Shown here one piece after another: positions 27,701 through 40,178 of a stretch of 64,000 nt of DNA. A program made the position numbers and the translations under genes. The stretch's first letter is position 1. Every line of letters starts with the position of its first letter. This stretch comes from Toxonevra muliebris (taxonomy: Eukaryota; Arthropoda; Insecta; Diptera; Pallopteridae). Where the stretch lies: assembly GCA_963691655.1 (NCBI GenBank), contig OY829328.1:87858400-87922399 (forward strand), given 5' to 3'. Under the pieces are notes generated by a model. It saw only the letters and a program-made list of their open reading frames with translations, was not told the origin of the DNA and made no database searches.

Positions 27701-29390
27701 GACCTACCTTAGTTCATTAAATTTTCACCCAAATTTTTCATCTTTTTATGAAAAATTTACGCTTTTTCAATAAATAAACAAATCGGCGATGTTTTCGAAT
27801 GCAAAATAAATACAGATATAATTGAAGAAACTCGTCATGCTGAACTTTGAATAATAACAATGTAAAATTAGATAATAATAACAAATAATTAAACTAGTTA
27901 ACGTAATCAAAAACATGTTAACTTCCTAAACATATCCTTTGAAGTTTCTCCTACAACTTTCAGTTTTACACAATACTTTTCTAAGAAAATATCACATAAA
28001 AGGATTAATTTATTATTCCGATATTTCAAAGGATTTTTTTTTTATATACATTAAAAATAAGTAGAATAAATGATTGATCTCTGCTTATAATTTTCTATTA
28101 CCATAGTTAATTGTTTGCGCATTTTCCCGTTTTACTATAGCAGGCATTGTAGGCGTTAGCGCAAAATGTTATGCTTGTCTATCCTTAGCAGTACATAGTC
28201 AAGAAAAGGATATTCGTTGATTCGTTGTTATTATTAAATTTAATTCATTTTTTACGATATTTAAGTGCAAGAGATTTTCTACAATTATGGCTTGGAGTTT
28301 GATTGAAGATCCATTCACGATTTTTTATTGTGCATGATATTGACATTTTCAATGATGACTCCTTTCAAGGTATTTTGACATTTTTTCGAGATATTCTTAC
28401 AAATCAGAAACAACAGGAAATTTCTATAAAACTATTAGAAAAAATGCGCAAATTTCTATACACAGGTAGTTGAGCAGCAGCATATGAATTGCAGCAGCAG
28501 TTGCTCGGTGTCCTTTTTCATACATATGTACATATATAAATATCAACGGCTATTCATAAGAAATCCTTACACAATCTTTAATGCACTTTAATGTCTCCTT
28601 ACGCATTCATGTATATGTGTGGGTAGTTGAAGTAATAGCAGCAGTTGAATTATGATACAATAAACAAAACAAAAAAATACGAGCAAAAATAAAAAAAAAA
28701 GAAGTTGATGTAGAAAAAAGTGAAATTGTGTCATTTCATGCCAGCAACAGCAGGACAATAGCTAGAGCCACATATATGTATGCATGTTAGCTAGTGTGTG
28801 TGTGTGTGTGTATTTGTTACACAATGATGAACAGTACTCATGCAACACACCTGGTTGCCCTCTCAATTTACGTGTTAAATGTGTGTGTGTGCAATCACTG
28901 CAATATCGTATACAGTTATTTTCTTTATAGTTCTTACTTTTGATTTAATACAAAAATATTTTTTTTTTCATTCTTTTATTTCATTTGTATTCATTGTCTC
29001 CTTCATATCCTTAAATAATTTTTGGTCGTCTTTTGGTATTCCACTCGTGCGATTAAATTCTTATATACCGCTAGTAGTTTTTAATTGTAATTGTTGTTTA
29101 TTATTTTATGGTTACATTTATATAAATATTTGCTCAAGTATTTCGGAGAATTAAGGATATTCAGCTATAGTATCCTAAGTGGGTTTGAGACTTTAAATGA
29201 AATTCAGAGTACCGTTTTTTGAAGCAGTTTTTTTATTTGAAGTGTGCAACTTCGGAAAAAAATTCATTTTTTTTTTTTTTCAATAATTTTTTATTAAGGT
29301 AATGACTTATTGTAATATTAAAAAATGATTGGACTGATTATTTTTATGGTAATTTGCTTTCAGTATTCATATAATACAGTGGTATATGTA
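18704..29390. other. Non-coding stretch with (GTAT)n and homopolymer runs
   Basis: No exon, RNA gene or clear transposon was recognised in about 10.7 kb. It holds GTAT-type repeats (21120-21140, 22145-22172), (TG)n at 28794-28811, and many A or T runs such as 20637-20650 and 24280-24296. Confidence 0.65.
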
Positions 29391-29684
29391 GTGGTCGCTG
29401 CGGCGTAGTGGTTAGTGTGCTGGATTCCTACGCAGGATGTCCGAGTTCGAAGCTCGGAACGGTTTAAAAAATCCAAAAAATTGGGAATACTGCACTGCAA
29501 CACTTGACAATAGCCTCCAAGAGTAAAAATTGACATAGAAAAGATTTTCACTTCACCGTAGTGATTCGGCATAAAACTGTAAGTCCCTTTCATTATTGTA
29601 GAAATGTAATTCACACAATATAAATGAATACGAAATTCTAGATCTAAGGCCTCTATGGCTGTTGTGCCATAAAAGAAGAAGAAA
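29391..29684 (+). mobile_element. tRNA-headed SINE, plus strand
   Basis: The 5' part resembles a tRNA with an A box (GCGGCGTAGTGG near 29400) and a B box (GTTCGAAGC, 29445-29453). The unrelated body contains TTCGGCATAAAACTGTAAGT (from 29565), a motif I associate with the 3' end of insect LINEs. It ends in an (AAG)n-like tail near 29684. I found no convincing target duplication, so both ends are approximate. Confidence 0.75.
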
Positions 29685-32600
29685 TTTAAAGAGGCTGTTG
29701 GTTTAAGTCAGCATATGTGACAAAATTTTACCGTTAACCGTTATATATATGACTTTTAAGTCTTTGGTGACCCTTAGTGAAATTTTCTGGCAAATATTTT
29801 TGTGGAATATTTTAATCCTTAAATGTCTCTTTTGAAAGAACTTTTCAGGTTTTCATCAAAAAAGGGGTCAAATTGCCCCATAAAAAGAGGAACTAAAGGG
29901 TTAAAATATTCTACAGAAATGGCCCTTGTAAAATTTTACAATACAACTTTGCCAATAGGATTTTCCTCAGGCATCAATTTATAACACTTTTTGCACTTAG
30001 TATTCAGCTCCCTTCGACCAAAATTAGAAAACTTTGATCCACTGTAAAAAAAACTGAGAGGTGCTGGACTATAAGTTTGTTTTACAAAAATGGTCTATAG
30101 AACATACCCTTTCAGCATTATAGGGTGGCTATTCTGTTGCAAAAATGCTGTTGGACTGTGTTATCACTTTTTAAAATGTGCCAAAAATGCTTTTTTCTAG
30201 CAGAGTTCCTAGCAAAATGCTAGTTATTCTGGATGAACACAGCGAATCTTTATTACAGGCACACATCTTACTTCTTTTTGTATTTGGCCATGTCTCACGA
30301 TTGGAAGTTCTACAAGTTTGAATTCCAACGAAGGTAGTGTATATTAAATTTTACACAAAACAAATTAAAGCATACTTTTGGGTACAAAAACAAAAAATTA
30401 TTTATCAATTCATTAGAAAACAAAAAAATAAAAAAATCAGGCATATTTTTGACTCTTTTTCTCTTTTTTGCTTGCTCGTTTGTTTCGAAATGTTACTTTT
30501 TCATTTCGACACCCTCATTTGCATAAATGAATTATAATATACGAAAAATGAAGGTAGGAGAAATATGTACATATGTATGCATATCAACCCCAAACAACAA
30601 CAACAAAATCGCAGCTTCAACAAAAAAAAAAGAAAAAAAAAACAAAAGAAGAAAATTTGAAAGGAGAAAAAACACAGAAAAAAAAGTATAAAATATAAAA
30701 AACCAAAGCTACAAAAGCGAAAAAATCAAAACTTTCAAGCACGGCATAATTTCCTGCGCTCTACTAAGGACATATCTTCTTTTTCTTTTGCTGCTAAAAA
30801 AAAATAGCAACAAAAACTCGTAAGTACTTAAAATACCACTTAATGTGCAGAGGGCCGACGTCGTGCAACTTGTAGTATCATAGTATAAAAAAATTATGAA
30901 AAAGTATGGAAAAGTATGGAGTATATAAGAACAAAAGAAGCCTTTAGACACACTTAAGAGTTGACGATGCAGCAGAAAAAATTTGTTGGTAGTAACAGCA
31001 AAAATATGAAAAAGTAACAATAAATTACTGCAATCTGGCAGAAGAAGCAAGTAAAACTAAAGCAGCATCTACTTTTTTTTAAAGCGAGTTGGCATTTTTA
31101 TTACTTGTTTAGGAAACAAAAAGTATGAAAGTTAAGATTTTACTATTTCGGAAAAGGGTAAGTAGAAGCTTAATAAAGTTTGGAGCTACATATTTATGTA
31201 CACTCTAATAGAGTCGTTGTTATAGCTTGGATTATTTTTAAAAGCATTTTCAAGTTACCAGGTAATAGCAGAAGCAAGAAAATGGGTTGCGGTTTACCAA
31301 CTTCAGTGTATAAAATCTGAAATTGCCATACAAATTTATATCCAATGCCTTTGCAATTTTCAACCCTAAAAATATGCTATAAGTAAAAGAAAAGAGGTTT
31401 GATTCTAAACTGTTGGGATTGGTTAGCCACAAGGCGATGTTAGTGTCTGAGTGTGGGTACCTAGTATGTGAGAAAAAGGGTTAAAGCACAAAAAATTATA
31501 AAGTATATAAGTATCTTTATAAAAAAGCCGGAACAATGGCAGCCTACAAAAAAAACAGTGGGCGTTTATATTATTTGTACGCTTGGTGTATAGCATATTT
31601 ATGGGGTGATTTTTTTTTTCTTTGATAAGAAAATTTTGTTTGTTTTTTCAAAATAATTACTAAAAACAAAAAACGTAAATTAAAAAAAAAAAAAAAAAAA
31701 TACTTGCAAAGTTAAACAACAAACGCAGACGAAACTGTAAGAAAAAACTGTTTCCAATTAATTTAATGATTTCGCTTGCGTTTTGTTTACGTTTCGCTGC
31801 GACCTAAGTAGAAAGTAAAAGAAATTTGAAGGCAGTAGGAGTAAAAGCTAAAACAACCCTCTATGCAAAATTTAAAATTTGCGCTTTAGGTAAACACACA
31901 GCCAACGTTTTTACTTTGCTTTTTTTTTAATTTATAAAAATGATGCGCTTTGCTTTTTAAGAAAAATGCGCGCGCGTATATTTTGTTAAGCGTAAAAGTA
32001 AAAGTAACAGAAATTTCGCTGAGGGCGCAAAATATGCAAATTTTTTTCATTACCATACTTTTTTTTCATTATTTGTCATTGTTGTTGTTTTGTTTAGCGC
32101 TTGTTCTACTTCTTCTTCTTTCACTTCCTTCACTTCTCCCGCTAAAAGTCACTGTACCTACGCATGTTTCACTTTAAAAAAGGCTTTAGGTTTCTCACAT
32201 TTTCATTTTTCAACGCGTAATGAGAAATGTTTTTTTTTTTTTTTGTTCGAAGGGAAACTCGCGCTTGGCATATCATGGATTCATTTCGAGGTTTGTATTG
32301 TTGTTGTTCTAGTTGCTGTTGTTGTTTTTACATACCCCCATCAGTTAATTTTTAACAAATGTTTGGGTTTCATCTTCTTGTGCTTGTGACGCGCCGCGTT
32401 TTAATGTCGCGAAAGCGAACTCAATATCAAGGGGTGGAATAATTTATGAGCCCCGCGTGTCTTTGGCTTTTGCTATGTACAACTTTCAAACAAAGAAGAA
32501 AAAGATGAAGAAAAGTTAAAAGCAAACAAGTAAAATTTGTGCTTAGAGTATACCGCGCGCTGACATTTTCTTAATGAAAGCAAAAATAAAAAATAAAATA

Positions 32601-35600
32601 CAACAACAATGCAATTCAAGAGAAGAAAATTCTCCTTCCAACTCCACTCACTCCTCTAACACACTCTTCTTACCATTGTATGTATAAATACAAGTACAAG
32701 TTTTTCATTGCATATGCAAAAGAGCTTCAAATTCGATATGTGTGGGTGTGTGTGTGTGTGCATTTATGAAATTGAGATTTCATGTTTCTAAATAACAATC
32801 ATTGTTGTTGTTTTTACTACTCCTTTTAGTCTCTTCACCAAGACAACAGTGACAGTGGAGTAGAGTATATATTTTTCTTATAATTTTAATTTAATTAAAA
32901 TGATTTAAAATGTAAATAAAAATTGCTGATTTTGTGTCACTGTGTGTGTGTGTGTGTGCATGCAAAATTATTATTATTTTTCTTTTTCTTTGCAATTTTC
33001 TTTTACTATGAAGCAGATTCACAATGCAAACATTCCACCCCTTTCATTTGGCTAAGTAATTTTTCATCAGCATTCAGTCGAAAATAATAATAAAAAAAAA
33101 TAAGGAGAAATATTTTTTTATTGCTTACAATATACTTAATGCAATGAGAAGGGGAACGTGGAGGTATAAAACAAAAATAATTGGCAAGTTGTTTATCTTA
33201 AATTTGCAATGATATAGAAAGGTTTTAAGCATAGTCATAAATAATAGAGAAATATATTTAATTTTAGCATAAAGATGGGAATAGACAAAGTTTGAAACAG
33301 CTTTGAGAGTCAACGAAGTCAGAGACTTCTTGATATGACGTGAAATTTATATAAGTTTTAGATTATTTTGACTAATGACAGACCTAACAATTTAAGTCTG
33401 AACCTACAGAGTAAGAAAAGTTCACTTAATCGAAGTGAGGGACTGTGAAGCAGGTCAATGGGTGGTAAGCTCTAATTGGGTAAAGAACTTTTATCTTGAC
33501 TGAGGTTTCAAAACAGAAATTACGGTTATTAAGTACTGGTACCAAGAAAAGAAAACGGTCGAGTTAGCAAAGGGAGAAGGATCAGTTATTGATAAATGTT
33601 GATTGAAATTATAAAGTTTTCAGCTTATATAATCGAAATAAACTCTTATATGATTTTTGTTGTTGTTGCATACAAATTATGCAGGGTATAAAAAATAATC
33701 ACAAACAAATATTCACTCAAAAACATAATTTTTTATAAAAAAAAAAAAAAAATCGTCTCCTCGAAACTTGAAGATACGAGTACATACAAAGCACGAATAA
33801 AGTTCATTAATATATATATTTTTTTAGCCTGCAACTAATTTATATAAAATAAATAAAAAAAAGAAGAAATTTCATCTTTTGACCATAATCATTGGACTGT
33901 TAATTTCTTTTCTTGGAGATTTCCAGTTGAAGAAACTTTACACAAATTTATTAACAGCACACTCACATAAATTTTTGCATAGCCAAAGAAAGAAAAATAT
34001 CTCAACAACAACAGCAACAACAAAAACAAATCAAAATCAAACTTCATGTTTTTCTTTAAGCAACTTTTGCTTATTTACCATATACTTTCCAGTTTTTCTC
34101 ATTAAGAAAAACATTTGAGAGTTGAGAGATGAAAATCTAAAGAAGAAATTTTGTACAAAGCAAAAGAAAAAAAACACAAACTTGTGAAAAATTAGAAAAG
34201 CTGGAAAAAAAACTTGCTGTAAATATTTGTACAAAAAGATGAATAATTTTCGAATAAATTTTCTTATGCCAAACGAGAAAAGTCAAAGGAGGCACAGTTG
34301 AAAAATATTAATGAGAAAAAAAAAACTCCTTTTTCCAACATCATCAACATCGCCATAGTAAACAAGTAGATGAAAAGTGTAAGAAAATTAATGATTTTTG
34401 TTGTTGTTGTTGTACATATTTCCAAGGATTCGTTCTACATAGTACTTGAAAATTTTTGGAGATCCACTAATTTTATTTATTTTTATTTAATAAATGTTTA
34501 ATCCTAGTGCCTACAAGATTTTCAATTTATAATTTCCGTGGCATTAGTCACAAAAATGATTTTAATTTGCACTTCCGTTTTATTACTCTTTCTTCCTTCA
34601 TAACTCTCTCTCTTTCTCTCTTACACACAATCAAATGATTTTCATTCAGCTGATAAATATTGTGTTATTCCCACTAGCAACGATATCAACATCAATCGTC
34701 CCGTTCACGAGGCGCCTCCACTATTCTCACGAGTCTTTTAAAAGCCCATGCAACTAATTGCCCCCAAAGGTCAACCTCATGAGACGCCCTTTAAAGTTCC
34801 GTTAAGAATGACCCACGAGTGACGTCACAATCACTTTACTCCAGCTCAAATTTGGTGAGAGAGAGACTTGCTGTAATAGTTCAGAACTGTTTGCGATCTT
34901 TCTCATTCTTCATATGGTCGATATTACGCGTTCAATGTCTTTCCGTCAATCAAATGAAGCTTGTGTTGTTTTGAGAACTTCACTTCAAATTTAACTGGGG
35001 CTGCTTAGCTAAAACCGAAGATGCACTGTGAAGCATTTTATTGGAAAAAATACTTTTTTTTTATGAAAAATGCAACATTTTTTACTTGAATTTATACTAG
35101 TATTGTTATTTGAATATGTAGAAGGGTCACCAATTTCAACTCTCTCTCTCTCTCTCTATCTATTACAATCTTTTGTTGCCTCTCCTTTTTTTTGATTGCC
35201 TTCGCACAGTAAAACTTTTCGGAGAAACTGTATTCAAAACCAAATAAGAGTTTCGAACTATTTTTTTGAAAATCCTTTAAAAACATTTTTAAATATACTT
35301 TATTAATTTTCCCTCAAATAAAATATTCAAAATTCCAGATTCAACTGTGCGCGACAAAAAGGTGAAGCAAATAAAATGTTCATTGGAATGAAAAAGGAAA
35401 ACAACACAACCGAAAATGTTGTATCCACAAACAAAACGAGTGGTTTCAATGTTGCATGCCTTTCACAATCAATGTTTGGAAGCAATTAAAATTTTCCATT
35501 TCATTCGACAATTAGAACAAAAGCAAGCAAAACAAAAAATGAAATATTTTAAAAAATATGTTAAAAATATAAACAAAGTGTGTTTGTATTTTTTCTTTTA

Positions 35601-36689
35601 ATGAAATCTACTTGAAGTTGTGATTTTCCTCAAAGGGCAAAACAAATTTTCCATACCTTTAAAACATACTAAGTATATAGCAATTATTTTCAATGAGTGA
35701 CGCTGGCTAAAATTTTGTTTTTTTTTTTTTTTAATTATTTCTACATCATTTTGTTTTTGTAAAAATATTTGAAAGAAATATTATGCAAACAAGCAAAGAA
35801 GTCTACTCATTTACACTGAATTAATTTCATTTCAATACAATCATTAAAAAATAAAAATACAAATATATAAGCAGAAGAAAATAACACTGAATAAAATAAA
35901 AATAAAATATAAGCAGCCTATAAACAACAACCAAAATAACAACAAAAGAATTATACCTAAGTTTATGATAACCAAGAAAGAAAACAAAAATATTGCAGTA
36001 GCTAAGTGTAACACCCTAGTTCAAAATAAAAAAAAATAAAAATACAGAAAGAAAATCGAAGGATGAAAAAACTTCACTTAGAAGCTGTCACTTGCAATTA
36101 TTGCCTCCAGCTAGTACTTTTAGGCATAACTGCCAAATACCTCCTGCCCTATTTCACCTCCCCCGCAGCAACTTTTATGTTTGGCGCTAAGCAAAAAATT
36201 TGAAAGAAATAAATAAAAAAATGGTGAGGTTCAATGTATTCACATATGTGTTGCGCTACATACTTAGTGAGTGGAGTTCAATGAGAGAGAGAGAGAGAGA
36301 GAACAAGATGGTGAGAATTATTTGATTTGTTTTCCTAAACCGTATTGAAATTAAATAAGAAAAGAAACGATAAATGAGCGAAATTTTCGAGAGAATGATT
36401 TCACTCTCAGAGAGTCTTTCAGGTGTATACAAAGATGCAAGATTGCAAAGTTTGATGTCACATCTTAAAAATTTGGGGGACGAAAATTCATTCCACCAAT
36501 TAGATGTTGTATTCAGGGGGCAACGACATGTAGATTTTGGAATTTTTCTCTCATGACGATTTTTTTTCTGAAAATTACGATTTTTTCTTACAATTTTGAC
36601 GATTTTTGAAGTGAAGTTTCTGGCAACACTGAATATGACAACGGAAAGATAATTGAATAGAATGTAAATATAAAATCAATTTGAGCTTG

Positions 36690-36692
<3 letters not shown>

Positions 36693-36721
<29 letters not shown>
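36693..36721. repeat. (TC)n microsatellite, 29 bp
   Basis: An uninterrupted TC dinucleotide run, the longest pure dinucleotide tract in the window. Confidence 0.95.
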
Positions 36722-36723
<2 letters not shown>

Positions 36724-39700
36724 CTCCTTCTCATTAATTAGGCAAAAATATCCTGCGAGCGATTTATATCGAAATATACCCACAACAACTTACTGTAGGG
36801 TATAAAACAAAACTGTTGAGTTCATCTCAATAAAAAAAGAAGCAGAATTTGGCGTAAAAATGGTTTATGTATAATTAAATGTGAAAATATGCTCTCCACA
36901 CTCCCCCATTTTGTGCACACATAAACAAATACATACATAAGTGTATATTAACACTTACACATACTCCTTAAAAAAAAAAACAAAAAAATAAATCAACAAA
37001 AACAATTAGAAATCAATGCCTTGGGTTAAATTATTAATAAACCAAAAAAACTCCTCTCATTTGCGCTGATTCGCCGGCCGCTGCTTTATATTAGCAACAC
37101 AACACATTCATGTTGGTCTATGCCACTGTGGTTTGTTGTTGTTATTGCTTAATTAATTATCCCATAATGTTCTGTCAAGCCACTTTTACCACTAAATAAT
37201 CTCACTACTACGTACTCAATTTTATTTTGGGTATTGCTGTATGTGTGCATGGCAACCCGCTTATATTTCCGCTTCCGCTTTGATGATTTGAATTTCTTCT
37301 GTTTTTGTTTTTTTGTTTTCTTTTTGCTTGCCAACAAATAATCGAAGTGTAAAATGTTTTTTCTTGGGTTTTTTGTTTTTTCTTTTTGTTGATCATTTGT
37401 TAATATGTTTGAAAGCGTGTGCGTATATGCAGAATTCGCTGGCTTTTTATATATGTACATACTATAGATATGTATAGATATTTCTGTTGAGTAAAATTTG
37501 GTTGTGATTATCAAGTAAATACACACAGATATATGCTACATAGTAAATTAAAATTGATTAGTATTGTGCAGAAGTTTTGTTAGAATTAATTTGTGCTTCC
37601 TTTTTCTTTTTATTTTCCAGCTTATTATGTTGACATTTTGATTAAACTTTTACTCACTTTCAGAAGAAAGAAGTAGAGCATTAAAATCAACACTTTGTTG
37701 CTTGAAAAACATAAAAAGCTTTTAATAAGCTACTACTACTGATTAAAAAAACAAAATTTTTCTAAAATAATCATCTTATTCATTCCTAACCTATAAAATA
37801 TAATATTGACCTAGATCTGTCAGTCATCTTATTAAATTATTATTCAAAATGGGAACTCTTATTATTACGGTTATCAACTGCCAATAGCTCTTTCTCATTC
37901 GCTCATTCTTTCGCGACAATACAACAACAAAAAGAGTGACCCGAACAGTCACTCTCATGCTTACAACCAAAAACTATTTCATTTAATCCTTTCGTTTCTC
38001 CATCCGGAAATAAAAAGTTTACTAAGACTCACGCATTTGCTCTCTTTCTCTCTCTCTCTCTTATTTTTGGATTCATATAATAATGGACATAATAAAAATG
38101 ACCAATTCACCTCTCTCCTATACTATCTATCTACCCCCAAAGCACTCACGCCTTTATTGAAACATATACTCTACCATTTAACCCTTTCACATCTCCATTG
38201 CTCGTATCCATTACAAATACAAAACGTGTATGCGCGAAGCACGATGCAAATGGACGAATGCAAATGAGTTTTTTTTATTTCAACATCATAAAAAAGAATG
38301 CGCACGAACCGAAAATTAAAATCATCATTCCTTTTCTTCAGTTTTTATATACCCTATTACTGCAGACATTCCAACAAAGTACAATGAATGCAAATTAGTT
38401 ACGTATTTCACGATGACGACGATAATCACGAGAGTGGTAGAAAGAGATAGACAACAACAGCAAGCGCATAAATGTCGAAAGGAGTAGTGTAGTAAGCACA
38501 AGAGCGAGTAGCTGCGACGAGAAGTGTAGCGTGGAATTTGTATGTATGTAAGCGTGGACAAGAAAAATGACATGCCATAGTGTTGCGCTCCATTGTTCTT
38601 AATGTTTATTGTGTACACCCCCACCCCTTCATTCTCAATGCCCTTATAGCCATTATTTTCACCCCCCATAGCCCATGCGACTAGGTATTTAATGTCCGCC
38701 AGTGACCTCTGTCGCATGCATTTCAAAAATACCTTCATACTCATTACACGCTTAACGAACAAATGGATTAGGTTTTGATAGTACTCTCAGCACAACGTAC
38801 CATTTACAGTTAGTACCCGAATGGGTGAGTTCTCGTGTAGGTTTGGGTGTGGGTGTAGGTTTTTGTTTTTTTTTTTCGTATTTTGAAGTGAAAGGTCGAA
38901 CCGAAAGAAACAGAAAAAAACGGGTACTGGCAAATAAAACAAATTAAAATTCCAATTTTCCATTACCGAAACAACAAAAAAACGGCATCAAATTGTTAAA
39001 GAAAAAATGATGAAGCAGAATAAGAAGTAGAAGAAAAAATAATAATAAAACGTCAGCCACCACGTTAATGCGACATTTCGCGGCATTGAAACGTTGAACA
39101 TGCTACACTTTTCTTTGCTGCTGCTGCTGCTGGTAGATGCCTTTACTCCCCGCTCTCCTCATTCCCTTTTGATTGCTTGTGCTTGCTGCCTGATTTTGGG
39201 TGCTTCAATGTCATGCCAAAACATTCCCGGCTGAAGCTGTAGCTGAAGCATTCTTCAGCTGGTTTAATTTCTTCCCCCTTTTCTTTGCTTTTTGTCATTT
39301 TCTCTTTTTATTCATTTCATTTATTTTTGTTTCTTTTCTGTATTTTCCACGTAAACAACTCGTTTCATTTGCATACCAAAACGAAGCAAACGAAGAAGAT
39401 GCTGAAGTTAGTTAATGTAGTAGGAGGGGGAGAAAAATGAGGAGATCTAGAGGTGAAGAAGAAAAAGAATGTATTAGAGCTTGGTAGTGAAAAGCAAAAG
39501 ACAACTAAAAGTATATAATAAGGTGAGGCTGTGCCTTAAGCAAAATCGCATACACCATGGAACTCATTTTCTTATTGCCTCTTCTTCCTGCCCTTGCTAT
39601 TATTGTATCAGCTTCAGGGTTTTCCTTATTTCTGGTCCTGCTTCAGTTATCATTATTATTTTTCATACTCCTCCTTCTTTTTTTTCTAATTCACCAATAC

Positions 39701-40100
39701 TAAAGCAACAAAAAGATTTTTAATTCATTCATAGACACGCGCTCGTCGTATTTGAATTCAAATTGAAGAATTTCTCATAAAGGATAAAGCTTCTATGTAC
39801 TCGAATAAATCCTGTATTCTGTCCAGAGCAGATTTTTTGTGCTAATAGTAAATGGTTGAAATATTTATTTTTCTCATTAAAATATGGTATAAGAAATTCA
39901 CTGTATTGAACATTTACATTTTAATTATCTTAAAAATAAATGAACCTGCCGTGACACTCTGCTCGCTTTTACAGAAGAATCAAGATATTTAAGTCAATCA
40001 CGTCATTATTCTAGTTTTTTTTGTTAAAAAATGCCAAAATTTAAATTGCCAAACTCGAACCTTTGAATGCTCCCAAAAAAGGGATTTAGTACCCGGGAAA

Positions 40101-40178
40101 TCGTCGCCTGAGAATTGATTTGGCGTATGTGTGTCCAAATTCATATGCCTATATGCCAAATCAATTCTCAGGCGACGA
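40101..40178. repeat. 28-bp inverted repeat forming a hairpin
   Basis: The left arm 40101-40128 (TCGTCGCCTGAGAATTGATT...) is the inverse complement of 40151-40178 with a single mismatch, separated by a 22-base spacer. The structure is stand-alone and not part of the larger elements found here. It could be a small-RNA precursor, the remains of a fold-back element, or a recent inverted duplication. Confidence 0.85.

Noticed and set aside
29391..29462. Functional tRNA gene
   Set aside because: A and B boxes are present, but the stems do not pair fully and the sequence continues into a SINE body.
29360..29614. 84-codon minus-strand frame
   Set aside because: It overlaps the plus-strand SINE in the opposite sense.
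36374..36556. 60-codon plus-strand frame MSEIFERMISLSES...
   Set aside because: It looks mildly protein-like, but it is short, has no family resemblance and no splice partners, and it ends in T-rich repeats.
38325..38762. 145-codon minus-strand frame
   Set aside because: It is one of the longest frames in the desert, but it has no recognisable domain and is rich in Cys/Leu/Val runs from CA- and GTT-like sequence.
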